A DNA stretch of 64,000 bases from Enoplolaimus lenunculus (GCA_030248215.1 JASANG010000259.1:1-64000); one strand, 5' to 3'. Numbered from the stretch's first letter, positions 35,164 to 47,518 are shown. Notes: generated by a model not told the origin, from the letters alone. Numbers and translations: made by a program.

Positions 35164-36002
35164 TTTTGATTCATTTTTACGACCGAAAATTTATAAAAAC
35201 GTTTTTCTTCAACGATACGTTGTTGTTATATGATCAACGTAAGAAAAAAACACATTTCTTTGCCCACCAACCGAAGTATTATTAGTATTAAAATGCCCCA
35301 ACAGTCTTGTGTGATTGTAACACGCGTTAGTTCAAACTTTAATGGACGTTTTTCGTTTATCGACAACATTCGAGAGTTAAAAATATACAATTATACAACG
35401 TCTTCTGAATGGTTGATTGAAAAATTTCTGATTCTCAGTCGACAAATATGATGTATAACAGTAAAACGCTTATGAGGGTAAAGCCAAACGCAATTTGAGT
35501 ACTAAATTTGCATTCAAATTATTACGGTTAAACCGTGTTGATTGCGGACGCTGCGTTGATGCCGATCCTTTGTGTCGGTTCCGCCAGCGGCGTATGCTGG
35601 CTGCTGATCCGTATTGAGGGATTAAAAAGTTGAATGAATGAAACAAATACGGAGAGTGAGCGATTTACGTTGTATTTTATAAATAAAATTTTTTGCTGTT
35701 TTGATTTTTTGTTTGTTTGTTTGTTTCAAATTTGTGACAGAAAAATTTCAATTTTTATTTCCTTCATCGAATCATAGTCGCGTCTAAGTAGAGTAGAGTA
35801 GAGTAGAGTAGAGTAATGTTTTATTCTGTGCAACGTTTCGTTTATTATTTACGATTATTGCACAATTTTAAATTTTTTTGGTAAAGTATTTTTTGACACA
35901 ACACCGCATTCTTTTTAGCTGGCAAAATCAGTTACGTGGCATCAAAATTTGTTCACAGGGCAGTGTCGACAAGTTTTCATGACGCTATTTTGTTTAAAAG
36001 TT
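35164..36002. other. Intergenic DNA with (AGAGT)n at 35788-35816 and a family B-like piece
   Basis: 35465-35600 (AACGCAATTTGAGTACTAAA ... GGTTCCGCCAGCGG) recalls 31510-31585 and 49260-49332. A TTTG run lies at 35706-35727. Confidence 0.45.
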
Positions 36003-36166
36003 CGAACCCGTGGCCAATCGGGGCAGGGGGGACTCAGCCCCGCCCCCTGGGAAACATTTACCGCCAAGCTAATTTTCAACCTTGCTTGTAAGTTAACGAA
36101 AAGCTTTGCTTGTTTATCCTGAAAAATGTTTAGCCTCCCTAGGAAGGTGAGCTGGCTACGGGCTTG
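36003..36166 (-). mobile_element. Family A MITE copy
   Basis: CGAACCCGTGGCCAATCGGG at the left, CAACCTTGCTTGTAAGTTAA in the middle and GAGCTGGCTACGGGCTTG at the right. Confidence 0.85.
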
Positions 36167-36551
36167 TTTGACTTATTACGTCTTGATAGTCCCAAACATT
36201 TACGTCTACGACTTAGTCAAATCTCTTTAGTAACGTTAGTTTAAGCTTGAATCTTTAAGTCTAATCGTAAATTCGAATCAAGTGCAGATATCAGCTTAAA
36301 CTCTCCTATTTCAAGTGGTCAAACTGGTGTTGCCCCTAAGTCAACGAAAATCATTGGCTGAATTATGAGGAGCGAAAAAAATTAATAATTTTCGCAGTGA
36401 CATTGATTAAACGAGACCATCTGTGCAGTAAAATTTTGCGTTCAACCCACACCGCGATATGTTTTGGTCGATTTTAGAAAATTAATTGCCAAAATCGAAT
36501 TAAAATGTTAACTCAAAAATTTTAATATTAAGGAACAATAAAGCTGTCGAT
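36167..36551. other. Intergenic spacer, nothing recognised
   Basis: AT-rich, with a few TTAAGCTTGAATC-type words. Confidence 0.5.
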
Positions 36552-36730
36552 TCGGGCCCGTAGCCCGAGGGGGGTGGCTGGAGGGATCAACCTCGTTCCT
36601 GGAAATTTTTTGGTTTCCCTAGAATATTTTCAACCTTGCTTGTAAGTCAACGAAAACCCTTGTATGCCCCTCCTGAAAAACTTAGCTCCAGCCCCGCTTT
36701 TCCCAGTCTGGTGAGCTGGCTACGGGCTTG
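36552..36730 (-). mobile_element. Family A MITE copy, well preserved
   Basis: TCGGGCCCGTAGCCCGAGGG at the left, CAACCTTGCTTGTAAGTCAA and CCCTTGTATGCCCCTCCTGA inside, and GAGCTGGCTACGGGCTTG at the right. Confidence 0.9.
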
Positions 36731-37024
36731 TGTCGTTTTTTATGTTCGATTGGAAACTGTGAGTCGAATAACCTTCTAATCAAAGGTACAATAATTTCAT
36801 ATGGGTAAACATGTGAATGTGTCCAAATAGTAATTTTGGACAGTTTTCGCTCAGGGTTTTTTATTTTCAAATTTTAGTATACAACTTAGGTTTAAGATTA
36901 TACTTTGGCCAAGGCTTTTGTTTATATACTTCTTAACCGTGTGAAAACGTCAAAATTAGGCAAATATTGTACCACCAGGTTGAGTGATTCGTATGGTTTT
37001 CAAGAAGGCATGTTTGTAATGTTG

Positions 37025-37172
37025 ACGGGCCCGTAGCCAAGGTGAGGGCAGAGGGGGGGCTTAAACTCCCAACAAAATTTTCAACCTTGCTTGTAAGTCA
37101 ACGAAAATCTTTGTATGCCATTTCTGAACATTTTTAGCTCCCTCCTAGCAAGGAGAGCTGGCTACTGGCCTG
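37025..37172 (-). mobile_element. Family A MITE copy, well preserved
   Basis: CGGGCCCGTAGCCAAGGTG at the left and GAGAGCTGGCTACTGGCCTG at the right, with both inner blocks. Confidence 0.9.
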
Positions 37173-37424
37173 AATGTTGGCCCTTGAAACAAATTTTTGC
37201 GCTTGCAGGATAATACTGTAAGCTAGAAACTAAATTTTCATTATATCTAATATTGATTGAATTAAGTTTAAACGTTGATTTATGCTATTTGTCTTAGCAA
37301 AGGACAAACCAAGACTTACTTGAACGGTATAATTACAGCAGTACAGTAGGTCTCACTAGGACTAAGGGTTAAGCTGAGCCAAAACAATTTTGGGATCAGC
37401 ATGCGGTTGAACAAGCTTACAATT

Positions 37425-37702
37425 GAGACTAAAACTTTTCCACCGAGGGGGGGGGCAAAATTTTTTCTTGGTGAAGAGGTTGAGCCCCCTCCTAGTCTAT
37501 GGTTACTGGTTCAATATTACTGAAAATGAGTAGTTCTGAGAAGTATCGTAGTCAGATATTAAGTTTGTTCCGGCTACAATTTTCGGAAAATCCCCTGTAG
37601 ATAGTTTTCAACCTTTCTTATATGTCATCTAAAAACTCTTGTACGCCCCTGTTGAAAAATGTTTAGCCACTTTCTATCAAAATCACTTTGCTACGGGGCC
37701 TG
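37425..37702 (-). mobile_element. Two family A pieces in a row
   Basis: 37425-37512 (AACTTTTCCACCGAGGGGG ... CTAGTCTATGGTTACTGG) is the right half of a + copy. 37580-37702 (CAACCTTTCTTATATGTCAT ... TTTGCTACGGGGCCTG) is most of a - copy. Confidence 0.6.
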
Positions 37703-38330
37703 TTCAACTGAACAGAGCTCAAAAGGGATCGCCGATCTTAGTTGTTGGGCAACATACCCTTTCCGTAATGGATGGTCGCTGATCCGAGTCCGATGTAATA
37801 GCGCGGAATGCGCTTGTAATTCGGAATTTGTCGTTATTTACACGGAGGCGTAAACTTGTTTCGCCAAAGTATCAAATATGCAAATTGGAGCAATTTGCAT
37901 ATTTCGATACCTCGGATCGGTAGCCAGCCAGAGTTTTTCAGTTTTGATATTTTAGGTCTCTAAAATGTCGTGTTTTGTCAAATTTGAAGAGTTTTTGTGT
38001 GTTTATAATAATTTCTCAGTTTTCTTATAATTAAGTGTATTTTTCGGGTTTCGAGCGTTTAAATCGACTTTATTCGATCCGGCCACGTATCAGTTCCGAT
38101 CCGTGTCCGTGGCGTAACCCTGTGAGTCTTCCGTACTCGTATTATTACTTTTCTATTACTCGTGTGTTACTCGTTTTGTGTCAATAAACGCTTGTATTAG
38201 CGAGCTTGAAGTGTACGGGTCCGTCGAACTTACAGGAGATTCCCGACCCCTTCCGTCCGTCTTGGTTTCGGTAAGCTAGCCCAAGCCGGCGGGTCGCATC
38301 ATAAAACTAAGGTGGTCATCCCCATAAAAC
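37703..38330. mobile_element. Possible old solo LTR-like remnant
   Basis: 38130-38300 has features often seen in LTRs: a T-rich stretch, CAATAAACGC with the AATAAA signal, then a short downstream part ending GGCGGGTCGCATCAT. I see no second copy, no coding part and no certain borders. The family is not assignable, and if real it is a non-coding fossil. Confidence 0.2.
37869..37910. repeat. Near-perfect hairpin with two octamer (ATGCAAAT) sites
   Basis: GTATCAAATATGCAAATTG is followed, after GAG, by its reverse complement with one extra base (CAATTTGCATATTTCGATAC). Each arm holds ATGCAAAT/ATTTGCAT, the POU-domain octamer. Confidence 0.75.
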
Positions 38331-39933
38331 ATAACACTACTAATCTGAGCTGATGATATTCATATATATGTGTCAAAAATACCGAAAATTTCGTGTAAAT
38401 TTTCTCTATTACGTAAATCATTGCTAATAGCAATAGCACGTTTGGTTATAATTTAAATTAAAAAAACGAATTCTGTCAATATAATTTACCATCATTCTAT
38501 TATTGCATGGCATTACACCATTATTCAGTTAACATTTTAAATGTGCGTATAAAATATATACATACATACATACATACATACACCGTCATAAGAGATGAAG
38601 TAAAAGTACTTTGTCTGATGAAACAAGTAGTTTTTTTCTTTCTAAATTTTCATGTTTGACATAATTTTTTTCTGTAAAACTTTTAAAATAATGGCTAAAA
38701 TTATACTGGTGTATTATTATTTATCATTTTGAACAAACGTCAAAGTAACAACAAGTGGAATTTTTTTACCGATATTTTGTGGACAACAATGGGATGCCGA
38801 AAATTTGTAGGATTTAGGATCGAAACAAACAGCTTAAGTATTGGATATGGATGTCGTATATTTAGTCCCTAAGCTCAGATTTAGGCACAGACCTAGGCGT
38901 AGGTATAAATTTTAGCCAAAACTTAGGTTTAGGTATTTTTTGCTAAACTTTAAACCCAAACCTGTCTATAAAAGTGTACAAGAGCGTAGGATATTAAGTC
39001 AAAATTGATACATTCTCGATATTGGTTCAGTGTCAGTAGGGATTTTATTTAACAGAAATTAATTTGCATCGGAGGTGTTGCCGGGACCCTATTGTCTCCC
39101 CTCCGTGATACGTTGGTCACGGGCATTTGCCATTGCCGATACTTAATATCGACCATTAAACTTAGACTCGTAGTATCCATGACGGAAAGCGGTCTTGCGT
39201 ACTCAACCCAGAAGCGGCAGGTAAATTTTGAATGTGGATCGTAGGTTTCCGTAATACACAATCCTGCAATTTTTGCTATTACCGACAGTTTAATTTTTGA
39301 ACATTTTTTCTTATTTACGTATTTGAAATATTTGATTTTGCTTAAAAGTTTTTCAATATTAAAATTAAAATGTTTTACAATTCTTACTTGTATAACTCAC
39401 GTTGATACGATCGTTATATTAACCATGTTGACAATCAATGGCATGTGTATAGATTGTATATTTAACCCAGTATATAGAGTATTTTTGTATAATAAATTTA
39501 AAATTAAGTTTTTTTTCTAAGATTTTTTTAAGTAAAACGGTGGTCTTAGACTTTGAGATAAAAACATTTTTTTTCGTTGTGAAAAAACAACGTATCAGTT
39601 ACCCTGGTAAAATAGTTATTTTAGTTTACAATAGCATCTAATGGTATATATTGAAATTAAATTTGACGTATCTACGGCGTGTCAACTGGGTGAACTGAAA
39701 TCAAACCCGACAAGCATCTATTATTCTGCAGTAGTTAATTGACCAAAAATTTTATAATCAATTTCTCAGATACTGAACAGGCCGTTTTACTGTGACTAAG
39801 TTTCGTGCCACAGTTTATCTTGAGTCAAGTTTTGAAACTTCTAACGAAAATGTTGCTGTTTTAAGCTGTTTTGAGCAGTTTTTGTTGTATTTTTTTTCGC
39901 AGTCCTGTTGAACTCTTTAATTCAGTGTCAGTC
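38331..39933. other. Intergenic DNA with (CATA)n at 38561-38582 and TTAGGC-like words at 38870-38965
   Basis: 38880-38965 repeats TTAGGCACAG, CTAGGCGTAGG, CTTAGGTTTAGG and similar words. 39055-39260 is GC-richer with a 70-codon open frame on the minus strand that matches nothing I know. Confidence 0.4.
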
Positions 39934-40096
39934 TGGGCCCGTAACCAAGGGGGATAGGGTGAGCGCACCCTCCAATCTGGAAAAATCTTGCCTCCCCACC
40001 AGAAAGTGTTCAATGTTGCTTGTAAATCAACGAAAATATGTCCCTCCTGAAAGCGTTGTTTAGCCTTCCCTAGCAAGGTGAGCTGGCTACAGGCCG
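39934..40096 (-). mobile_element. Family A MITE copy
   Basis: TGGGCCCGTAACCAAGGGGG at the left, TTGCTTGTAAATCAACGAAA inside and GAGCTGGCTACAGGCCGG at the right. Confidence 0.85.
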
Positions 40097-41105
40097 GCGT
40101 TATTCCGTGTACTGTATACGTACACAAAAACCACAGGGCGAAGATCGTAAATGTAGGTTTGAAGCTTAACATTCGGGCAGCTACGCCCTTAAATATACGT
40201 AGATGTATTTTTAAGCAGGTCATGTACTCTCGCGAAATTAATTTCAGAAATTAATTTAATAAAAGCTGGTGTATAACGGTCATGAATAGTATTTTGCGAG
40301 ATGGCTATTTGTTGTCGAAAGCTTTTATTGTCTAAGTTACAGGGTTTAATTAGTTTAAATATACTTTGAACTTGTGAATCTTAAAAGCGTAGACGTGATT
40401 TTGGAATGCTGAGTGTTATGTTCAATATAGAATTTTGAACGATTTGCTATTTGGCAACTGAAAACGGTCCTAAAGACCATGGATACAAATTAGAAAGGGG
40501 GTGACATTGGCGATGTCCCCACGTTACAATATGCGCAATGATTGACCTTCTTATTGGTACATGAATTTCTTTGATTAGTTTGAAAAACGAAAAATACTCA
40601 AATATATCTCGGCATTTCAATTTTGGTTGCGAGATTCAAGTTTTGTCAATTTTTCGACTGATTCGCTTGTAAAGCCCACGGTGCACCAGCGTTAATTAAT
40701 AGCGTAGTTTGACAAAAAATGGTTTAAATTTTAAACGAAAATTTTAAGCCATTTTTAACTAGTTTCAGCCATTTTGAACTTTAAAATAAACAAACGTTGG
40801 AGTTTAAAAAAATAGTTCAACTGGGCGTTTGTTGAGCAAAAAACTTTTGTGTTTTTTATTTATAATTTTTCAAATTTGTCTTAATTTATGTTTATGAGCT
40901 TGCTGCTACCGTTACGTATGAGTACAATTCGGTCAACGAACACCAGACCTTTATCAGTATTTGCGTAGTTGTGTTGCTACTCATGTAGAGATACATACAT
41001 ATAAACGTAATTGTAGATTAGTCGTATATATTCATCTAAATTGTATACATTTAGAATTTTTTCTTTTAGAATTTTTTCTTTTCGAGTTTGAGAATATTTT
41101 GGACA
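40097..41105. other. Intergenic DNA, nothing recognised
   Basis: No supported feature. Confidence 0.5.
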
Positions 41106-41230
41106 TTCCCATAGCCAACTCAACACGTTAGGAGGTAGTAAAATAATTTTCAATCGAAGCATACAAGGATTTACGATGACTTACAAGCGAGATTGAAATT
41201 TTTCTCGAGTTGATAATATGTTTTGCGAAG
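41106..41230 (+). mobile_element. Family A MITE copy, worn
   Basis: CCCATAGCCAACTCAACACG at the left, then AAGCATACAAGGATTTACG and GACTTACAAGCGAGATTGAA. The right end is not recognisable. Confidence 0.65.
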
Positions 41231-41734
41231 CGCTTCGGCCGATTGGGCTATTTTTGGTTCAGGGTTCGATTTTTGCACAGGTAAAAAGTTATAATGAACC
41301 CAATAAGCGAAGTATTTTCGTCTTTTCATAAGACGATCATAATTTTCGAGCGAAACAATTAATTTTTAATTCAAAAATCGAATTCTTACACGATGTCTTT
41401 AAGTAGCATTTTTTTGGGTTATTGTTAGATGGCTGACATGTTCAACTAAGTATTCAGAACACTAAATACACTAAAAGATATTTAACTATTTAGTACATTA
41501 TAGCCCGTTCGGTGTGAATAGTAGTTATTTGGGGTGGTTCTCAACTGTAATCAATCACTCAACGTCACGCAGGAGGGGATTTTTTGATAAAAATTCCGTC
41601 GTTCGTCTTTCTATATTTACACTTGGGGGTAAATATCAAAAACAAGCGTGTAAAAATGTTGAAAAAAAGTTTAATTTTGCTCTACTCAAGTATTGGCAGG
41701 CGCAGCGTAATGCTTATGTTCGAGAGCGTAACCA
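41231..41734. other. Intergenic DNA, nothing recognised
   Basis: No supported feature. Confidence 0.5.
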
Positions 41735-41891
41735 GACAGACGGGGGGATGCTCAGCATCCCTGAAAACGTTTTGGCTCTTCCCGTGAAAAGTTTTCAGCT
41801 TTGCTTGTATGTCAACGAAAACCCTTGGATGTTGCTCCTGAAACATTTTTAGAGCCGCCCACCTAGCAAGGTGAGCTGGCTACTGGACTGT
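41735..41891 (-). mobile_element. Family A MITE copy
   Basis: GGGGGGATGCTCAGCATCCC hairpin at the left, TTGCTTGTATGTCAACGAAA inside and GAGCTGGCTACTGGACTG at the right. Confidence 0.8.
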
Positions 41892-43314
41892 TTGTGTAAA
41901 TATGTGGGCAGCGTTAGATGTTTAAATGATTTAACATCAACAACCAAATATTAGCTAATAATCCGCATTGGGATTTTATTGAAGTCGCTTTAATTTCCGT
42001 CCTTTTGGCCATAGTCTTTGTCGCATTAATTCTGACTTAGCAGATGGATCAAAGTTATTAAGAAATTTGCAATTAACAACGAAACATAATTCAAAACCAA
42101 AAATCGTTGAAAAAAATTTCGCCGGCTCCAATCAGTCTTGTCTCGCCTCGATGCTGTCGATTTTGGTCATTCATTTTGTGTCATTTATTTTTGAATTTTT
42201 CTCATTTTCTAATTTTTAATATTACTTTTACACATTTTTTTCATGGTTTTTTGTATGTTTACTTAATAATATTTCTCGCTGGCGTGATTTGACTACTATA
42301 TATATGTATATATATAAATGTCTGTGTCGATATATTCAATTAATCTTAATTATACGTCTTTATTTAAAGATATGACAACGACGACGTTCAGACGAAATTG
42401 ACATTTTTGATGTTGGAGTTGTGTTCAACTGGATATTTATATATTTGCTCAGTGCAATGGTTTTTCAAGTTAGTTTGGACCTGTTTGTTTTTCAGTTTGA
42501 CGTAACCGAGATACGATTGGTTCAACTGCCACAAATACGTCGAAGGACAATTTTAATTGGCCCAAGAAGTGAAATGAGTGTCAATAAATGTGCAAAAGTA
42601 TACCAATGATGGTTTTTGTGTACTTTGCTACACAGGCTTGGGCTTAGGCTTAGACTTAGGCTTTGACTCAAGCTAATAGGCCGCTTATTGTTTAGGTTTT
42701 GATGAGGGTTGAGTAAGTTTTATATCCTAAATGTAAGGCTAAACTTTTGTCAAAGGCTTTGCCTAAGCCTAAGCCTTCATCTTATATGTGGCGCAAGCGT
42801 ACAAACGCCGTTCTGGTTAGTAGCGTGGTCTAAAACAACGATTATAAACCTGTCACCAGTTGATGATGGATACTGTATTTTCAGAATTAGCGAATAGCCC
42901 CATTTCGAAGCTTGGCAAAATTCTACGCTGCCACAGCTGCGGCACGTCAAACCTGCAGCTGTGGTAGGTCGAGTTTTGAATGCTTTATTGTTGCTAACTC
43001 GGCACACAGTTGGGAATCCAAAACGATCCAAGCGGAAATATTTTACTACAGATAACCAAAATTTTAAAATTTTTTTCGCACAGCTCAAGACATTCGCTGA
43101 AAAATATTAATTTTAGTGTTGCAAACATGTTGGTTATAGTTTGATCGAGAGAGAGAGAGAATTCAGACTTTGTCAAAAATTGACAAAGTTCATGTTTTTT
43201 TGCGCAACAAAGACCAATTATTTCGAGTATTTGACAATGAGAGTTGATGAAGGTATTTATAAATAAATTTTTTACATTTCGTTTTTTGTTTCGAACGGTA
43301 GCGGTCAACGCATT
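41892..43314. other. Intergenic DNA with TTAGGC-like tract (42625-42785) and short TA and GA repeats
   Basis: 42636-42680 (GGCTTGGGCTTAGGCTTAG ... GGCTTTGACTC) faces 42760-42778 (GCCTAAGCCTAAGCC) in inverted orientation. TATATATGTATATATATA lies at 42297-42317 and (GA)n at 43147-43161. Confidence 0.5.
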
Positions 43315-43315
43315 C

Positions 43316-43363
43316 GTTGTTTGTTTGTTTGTTTGTTTGTTTGTTTGTTTGTTTGTTTGTTTG
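43316..43363 (+). repeat. (GTTT)n microsatellite, about 12 units
   Basis: TTGTTTGTTTGTTTGTTTGT without interruption. Confidence 0.95.
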
Positions 43364-43918
43364 TGACGCGGTCGTAACTAAAAACGGTTTGTTTCGCCGT
43401 TTTGTTTACCGTGCGCTCATATCTTTGATATATTTTATTTTTTTTTCGTTCAAATTCGTAGCGGAAACAATAGTGATTTATTATCGGTCATGACTAAATA
43501 TTGCCGCTATTCTATTTAAATTTGAGGTAAAAATAAACATGAACGCTTTATAAATGTAATATTGAAAATGCGTGGGATTGGACGGCCGAATTGATGACCA
43601 AAAACAATTAATTTCTTAGCTAATACTGAACGGTTTGACGTTTCATTTTGATGTGGATTTGAAACAGCTGACGTCATTGTTACAGAATACATTCCCTGTC
43701 TGGGGTGTTGCAAAAATATACAAACTGTTTGTGACAATGGCATGGTCACTAGCGGATCCAGAGGAGCGACATAGAACGACCGTTCGAATTCTCCCCAAAA
43801 AATTGGCACTTATCCGTATCATCCCATTCGTACAGTAGCAAAATGTGAAAATTCTCATTGAACGCTCGTAGTATATTGTAAACCACAGCAGTGTTTAATT
43901 GTACATCTGGTTAATACT
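43364..43918. other. Intergenic DNA with a family B end at 43744-43770
   Basis: GTCACTAGCGGATCCAGAGG matches the outer end of family B. The rest is not recognisable. Confidence 0.45.
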
Positions 43919-44188
43919 TAAGCCTTTCTCACATGAATATTTTCTATTTCCCATGAGACCTACTTTTATGCTAGGATTCGAACTCCAGTGACTGGAGTGG
44001 GAGGCGTATACCATCACCACTCAGCTATAGGAGCTTGACGCTAGAGCCCGAGGAGGCTCTCACGTCTTGTGGTGATTTAGTACTGTGTATACGTGTTGTA
44101 ATTGTTAAACACGGTGCGATATATATTATTTAACGTATATATACTGCCCTGAGTTGCCTACAGGTAACTCAATGTGAGAAGGGGTTAG
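43919..44188 (-). mobile_element. Family C TIR element with tRNA-like core (subfamily 2)
   Basis: AAGCCTTTCTCACATGAATA at one end and GTGAGAAGGGGTTAG at the other. ACTCCAGTGACTGGAGT and GGATTCGAACTCC lie in the core, read on the minus strand. Very close to 20773-21048, so this subfamily spread fairly recently. Confidence 0.85.
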
Positions 44189-44764
44189 TTTGTGCTATTT
44201 TATTTTACTGTCAGCCAGCTACAGTTTGAGGGCCAAACCATAAAGTATTCGTTGACAGAGGCGTTACCACATTTCTGAATTCTGTTTGCAGGTTATTCTA
44301 CAGCCTGTAAAAGTACCTGTTTCGAGTCTTTCCAGAAATGGCGAGGCGTTATATTCCCCAAGTATGATTTTGTTTAAGCCCCTGATCAATAAGAGAAGAT
44401 AATCATGAATGACTTTTGTACAAAGTGGTACCATAGCTTTTGTAGTATTGGGAAGATACCATTAGAATACAATGACGGTAGCTATGGCACTACCTTCTGC
44501 CATCAAGATATCGTGCGTCGCGTCTGGCGTCACAGAATACAGTTGTCGTTCCGGACGCTTTTTTGCAGTAAAATAAGTGACCCCTCTGGAATTCGGACAC
44601 CGTTCCAAGGGAAACGGGATCCTTCAGGAAAAAGTGGTCCTCAAATTTCACTTTCAGACACTTCTACTTGGAAAAAAAGAGACCGTTGAGTTCGGCCTTC
44701 GGACCTTTCTTCAAGTAAACGATAGCCGCCAATTATGACGTTTATAAATGTTGCCAGGACGCGT
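44189..44764. other. Intergenic DNA, nothing recognised
   Basis: A 94-codon open frame at 44405-44689 has no recognisable domain and is not supported. Confidence 0.45.
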
Positions 44765-45050
44765 ACCCGACTGAACGTGTATCCTTGCTAAGGGAAGCTA
44801 AACATTTTTCAGGAGTGGCATACAAGGGTTTTTGTTGACTTTACAAGCATGGTTGAAAATTTTATAAGCGGAAGCCAAAATTCTTCCATATAGCCATAGG
44901 AGGGACAAATCGGACTCAGCTGTATAAAATTTTTGGCTTTACCTTGAAAAAGTTCTAGCGTCGCTTGTGAATATATACAACACTAATCATAATATAGGTA
45001 TACCTTATTTGAAAAATTTCAGCTCCCTAACAAACTGGGCTGGCTACATG
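44765..45050. mobile_element. Two worn family A copies back to back (+ then -)
   Basis: 44765-44900: GGAGTGGCATACAAGGGTTT and TACAAGCATGGTTGAAAATT. 44905-45050: GGCTTTACCTTGAAAAAG, CGTCGCTTGTGAATATATAC and GGGCTGGCTACATGCC. Together they could fold into a long imperfect hairpin. Confidence 0.55.
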
Positions 45051-45339
45051 CCAACATGAGTTGTGTTACTACTTCATTTATAGAAATTTAGTTACTCATG
45101 AAATATTACATATCACATATATGGATGCTAGAACTTATTTCTAGCAATAGCAACATGCGTAGGGTTTTTATTAACATATATTTTGCCTTAAAGGGACCTA
45201 AATTGACAGGGATTTAAGACATTTAGCCCTTCCACAATAAAAAACGTATGCTTTATTTTGCTTATAGAGAAATTGTCAATTTTGTTTTCATAACAATTTT
45301 TTGCGTTTACTTTGAGTATATATGACCCTTTATAAATAT
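45051..45339. other. Intergenic spacer, nothing recognised
   Basis: No supported feature. Confidence 0.5.
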
Positions 45340-45895
45340 TAGGGTGCCACCGGAATTGGTACAAAAATTTAGAATGCAGGAACCGGAATTCTTACGGTGT
45401 TGTTGCAATTTATGCAAATCATTAAATACTGGAAACTTTGTCTTTGTAAAATTGTTGTTTTAAAATGAGTGTTTTTGCAATTAGTTAAATTTTGTGCAAA
45501 AACTGTTAAGTCGTATTCACACGTGCTAGTTTTTGCTGCGACAACTTACAGCGGCAACTTGCACTTGCAAGTTTTGTCTAAAATCACGTTCGAAAAACTT
45601 GCAGCTGCAAATTAATTGTTTAAAAATCATAGCTAGGAGTTTACTTCCCATGTACGAATAACTATACAAGTTCACTGAATGTATTGCAGCCGCTTTAAAA
45701 TCTTGCACATGTAAATGGGGCTTAGGATTAAATATCAGACGTGGTTTAGCAAACCTTGATGGCAAATTAGCTAAAAGTGTGCTTAAGCCAGTTTTGTCTA
45801 GTTTTCTAAAAATTCCGACAGTAAAACTCAGTGATTTGAAAATTATTTCCAATTTCGGTTCCTGTTCCTGTAAAACTTTGTTTCTGTTAGTACCT
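45340..45895. mobile_element. Family F element, interrupted by a family G element
   Basis: AGGGTGCCACCGGAATTGGT and AGGAACCGGAATTCTTACGG at the left, and AATTTCGGTTCCTGTTCCTG and TGTTAGTACCTT at the right, are inverted. A family G copy (45506-45725) lies between them. Confidence 0.6.
45506..45725. mobile_element. Family G MITE (piggyBac-like), nested
   Basis: TTAAGTCGTATTCACACGTG at the left and GCACATGTAAATGGGGCTTA at the right are inverted, with CAACTTGCACTTGCAAG inside. It closely resembles 48525-48797 in layout. Confidence 0.65.
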
Positions 45896-47518
45896 TGATA
45901 TATAGATGTATAAAAACAGCTTCTAAAAGCGGCAAAGTAAAAAGTGTTTGACAGGGCTTAATCCATTTAATAGCCTGTCCAAAAGGCAGTCTTATGATGT
46001 GTCTTACAGAAACTGTCAATTTTGTTTTGCGAACAATATTTAGCGTTTACTATTGGTATATACGTGTTTTTTTGTCTGCTTCGGTTAAAAACAAGCATTC
46101 AAAACAAAGCCTAAATTACACGAATAGAAAACGCATGTAAAAGTTTCGCACCTGGCAATTATTTGGCACAACGAATGTTTAATTATGCATGCATTGAGAG
46201 AGACAGAGAGCAAAAGTATAAGTTGTTTTCAATGTGGCACAATGCTTTATTAATAATACAATAATATTGTTTGGTTCGAACATTTCCAATGACAAAATGA
46301 CCATGTACAGTAATGAATAATTTGTATATTCGATATTATAGAATATATTCATTAAAAATATTCAAATATTGAACGAGGTATTTATTGTATGCTTTCATGT
46401 GAATATATCTGGAAAATAAACCCAGATGTAGACTTTAGCTTAGTTTGGGTCTCAAGGAATGACCTAAAGATTTGACGTGAATTTAGCGCAAAATTGCACC
46501 ATCATCCTGGGATTCTTAAACAATTTACGATACAGTTTTGTTGAGGAAAAAAATTGGCAAATATGCAACTGCAACAAGTTTTATATCAAATGTTACTGAC
46601 AGGACCTCAATTACTCAGGGCATAAAAATAATTTAGCCGCCGTCGACGAATGACTGGGTTTATACTGAATCGCAAACGAAAGTATTGGTTAATAATCGTA
46701 GTAGATACCGTTGTACTCAAATCATTTTAGGAACCTATTTTCAGGTTGGTGGTGTTTACGCCCACGGGTTTATCTAAGCGTGTGACAAAGGGTATAAAAG
46801 TGTATGTAACACGGACAATACATAAATATTTTAACGCATGATTACCGTTTTAAGCGGATAGAAACAGACCGAGGTGCTAGCAAAAGCATTGCTCGTATTC
46901 ATTTGGTTGTTGTTGTTGTAGTAGTAGTTGTAGTAGGTTTGATGGTGTATACAACCGACGTTTAGCCAGTTAGCAAGAAATAAACCTAAACTACTTTGGA
47001 ACAAGCGAACAGTTTTGCTTTATACACCTAAATATCAACGGTGTGGATTGTAATGTGCTGTTCAGCGCTCAAATTTTTTCGTTGCGATTTTTTGTCAAAT
47101 GACTGGTTAGATATTTTTTTCAGTTTGTAAATACAAGAAGTCTCCCCCCGCCCGGCGAAATTTTTAATGGTGTGTGACCCCGTTTTTTTAAAAAATCCTG
47201 GTTACGCCTATGCTAAATATGTTGTGTCTTTTGGAACAACCTGTGTTTTAAGTGTCTGCAGCACCGGTCACTTAATTGCACCATGCGTGTACACGATTAT
47301 AATATAATTTTTTTGGGCGTGTCGTATTCAAAATTGTAGACCATAATTTTTTTGATTAATTTGGATAGGCAGCGTTCAGAATATTAGATTTTGATATACA
47401 AGTAAGGTCCGTGGTTGATTAAGCTGTTTTAGCTCGAAAGTTTCCATTTCTGTAGGCATAGTTTTATTCCGAAACTATACGTAAAATGTTTAGATAACCC
47501 TGGTAGTGCAGTCGATTC
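45896..47518. other. Intergenic DNA with (GTT/GTA)n at 46905-46940
   Basis: No gene seen. 47135-47215 (CTCCCCCCGCCCGGCGAAAT ... TCCTGGTTACGCCTATGC) looks like the end of an unassigned MITE. Confidence 0.45.

Noticed and set aside
43668-43676. A perfect cAMP-response element (TGACGTCA)
   Set aside because: A single 8-base match nearly 14 kb from the only gene. Expected by chance.
44405-44689. 94-codon open frame
   Set aside because: No recognisable domain, and short frames of this size are common by chance here.
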